Positions 5,018-5,586 of a stretch of 5,586 nucleotides of DNA are shown piece by piece. The stretch comes from SHLQ01 sp964445255 (GTDB lineage: Bacteria > Actinomycetota > Acidimicrobiia > Acidimicrobiales > SHLQ01), in assembly GCA_964445255.1 (NCBI GenBank), contig CAYUKM010000163.1, forward strand, positions 1-5,586, read 5' to 3'. The notes under the pieces were generated by a model. The model was not told where the DNA came from, did not search any database, and was given only the letters and a program-made list of their open reading frames with translations. The translations under genes and the position numbers were made by a program. The first letter of the stretch is position 1. The number at the start of each line of letters is the position of its first letter.

Positions 5018-5586
5018 TTAGGGAACCTCGACGGTGACCTCGACAAACTCCGATCCATTGTCGTGGAAGTCGAAGGCTTGGACGAGATAGGTCACCGAGC
5101 CACTCGGGGCTTCGGTGTCGATAAACGAGGTTTGGTTTTCCTCGGTGCCCCCACCGATGTATTCAAAGTTGCCGCTGTCGTTGAGGACGTTCACCGAGTA
5201 CGCCGCGAACTCGACGTCGTCGAACGATGGCTCCCATTCAAGGAGCACTCCTTCGTCGGTCGCTATTGCGGTGAGGCCCGTGATCGGCGTCGGCGGCGTG
5301 ATATCGGAGGTGGTGAGCGCCTCGGTCCATCGGGGTTCGGTGAATGCGTCACCAACCTCGGCCACGAGTACGTAGGTGAGGAAGCTGTTCGCCGGCACAT
5401 TTGCATCGACAAAGCCGAACTCCAGACCGTCGTAAATGAGTTCGGTGCCATCGAGGTCACCCACGGCAAGCGCCTCGTAGTTGGCTTGAGCGGTCGGGAC
5501 AACGTAGAGCCGGTAGGTGTCCGCGTCGTCAACCGGAGACCACACGATGTCGACTCGGGTTTCATCCATGAAGGTACGTGCCACCC
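5018..5586 (-). CDS. Fibronectin type III repeat protein, C-terminal part (5' end outside window)
   Basis: The frame is open to the right edge, so the start lies outside the window. The visible 188 residues hold two tandem Fn3 domains. The first covers about 7-93, with core Trp in VDIVWSPVDDADTYRLYV and Tyr in FLTYVLVAEV. The second covers about 101-187, with GLTAIATDEGVLLEWEPS, AAYSVNV and SVTYLVQAFD. A Pro-rich hinge (TPPTP) joins them. Both are very acidic. Fn3 arrays of this kind in bacteria usually belong to secreted or surface enzymes and adhesins, but the signal peptide and any catalytic domain would be upstream. The protein ends directly after the last beta strand (VEVTVEVP), with no anchor or sorting signal. 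The stop is 18 bases before the sulfotransferase start, so the two are probably cotranscribed. Confidence 0.85.
   Translation of the reverse strand, partial: VARTFMDETRVDIVWSPVDDADTYRLYVVPTAQANYEALAVGDLDGTELIYDGLEFGFVDANVPANSFLTYVLVAEVGDAFTEPRWTEALTTSDITPPTPITGLTAIATDEGVLLEWEPSFDDVEFAAYSVNVLNDSGNFEYIGGGTEENQTSFIDTEAPSGSVTYLVQAFDFHDNGSEFVEVTVEVP

Overview
The window is GC-rich and gene-dense, with short intergenic gaps and one TTG start. The best fit is a high-GC actinobacterium, possibly a marine acidimicrobial lineage. This is inferred from overall composition, the cyanobacterial/archaeal-type glucosyl-3-phosphoglycerate synthase, the sulfotransferase and the Fn3 protein; no rRNA or marker gene is present to settle it.

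Left block, all on the minus strand and read from 2251 down to 1: a glucosyl-3-phosphoglycerate synthase-like glycosyltransferase (gpgS-type, 2251-1037); a HAD-family phosphatase starting 4 bases after its stop (1032-397); then, after a 184-base gap, the first 70 codons of an unrecognised protein with an RGG-rich N-terminus (212-1, continuing past the left edge). The first two probably act together: the transferase makes a sugar-phosphoglycerate and the phosphatase removes the phosphate, giving glucosylglycerate, a compatible solute and polysaccharide precursor.

Middle: a divergent 125-base intergenic region (2252-2376) packed with palindromes separates gpgS from a plus-strand gene for a small two-helix membrane protein (2377-3000). 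A 28-codon ORF overlaps the end of that gene (2991-3077) and repeats its first membrane segment, which suggests a decayed or miniature second copy.

Right block, all on the minus strand and read from 5586 down to 3074: the C-terminal part of a fibronectin type III protein, a TPR-like plus sulfotransferase protein, and a D-2-hydroxyacid dehydrogenase-family protein. Gaps of 18 and 45 bases suggest one transcription unit. It ends convergently against the membrane gene region, with no room for a terminator.

No tRNA, rRNA, CRISPR array, insertion sequence or complete mobile element was seen. There is no clear evidence of a wholly new system. The most original signals are the repeated membrane segment, the palindrome-rich divergent intergenic region and the HAD enzyme as a candidate non-orthologous partner of GpgS.
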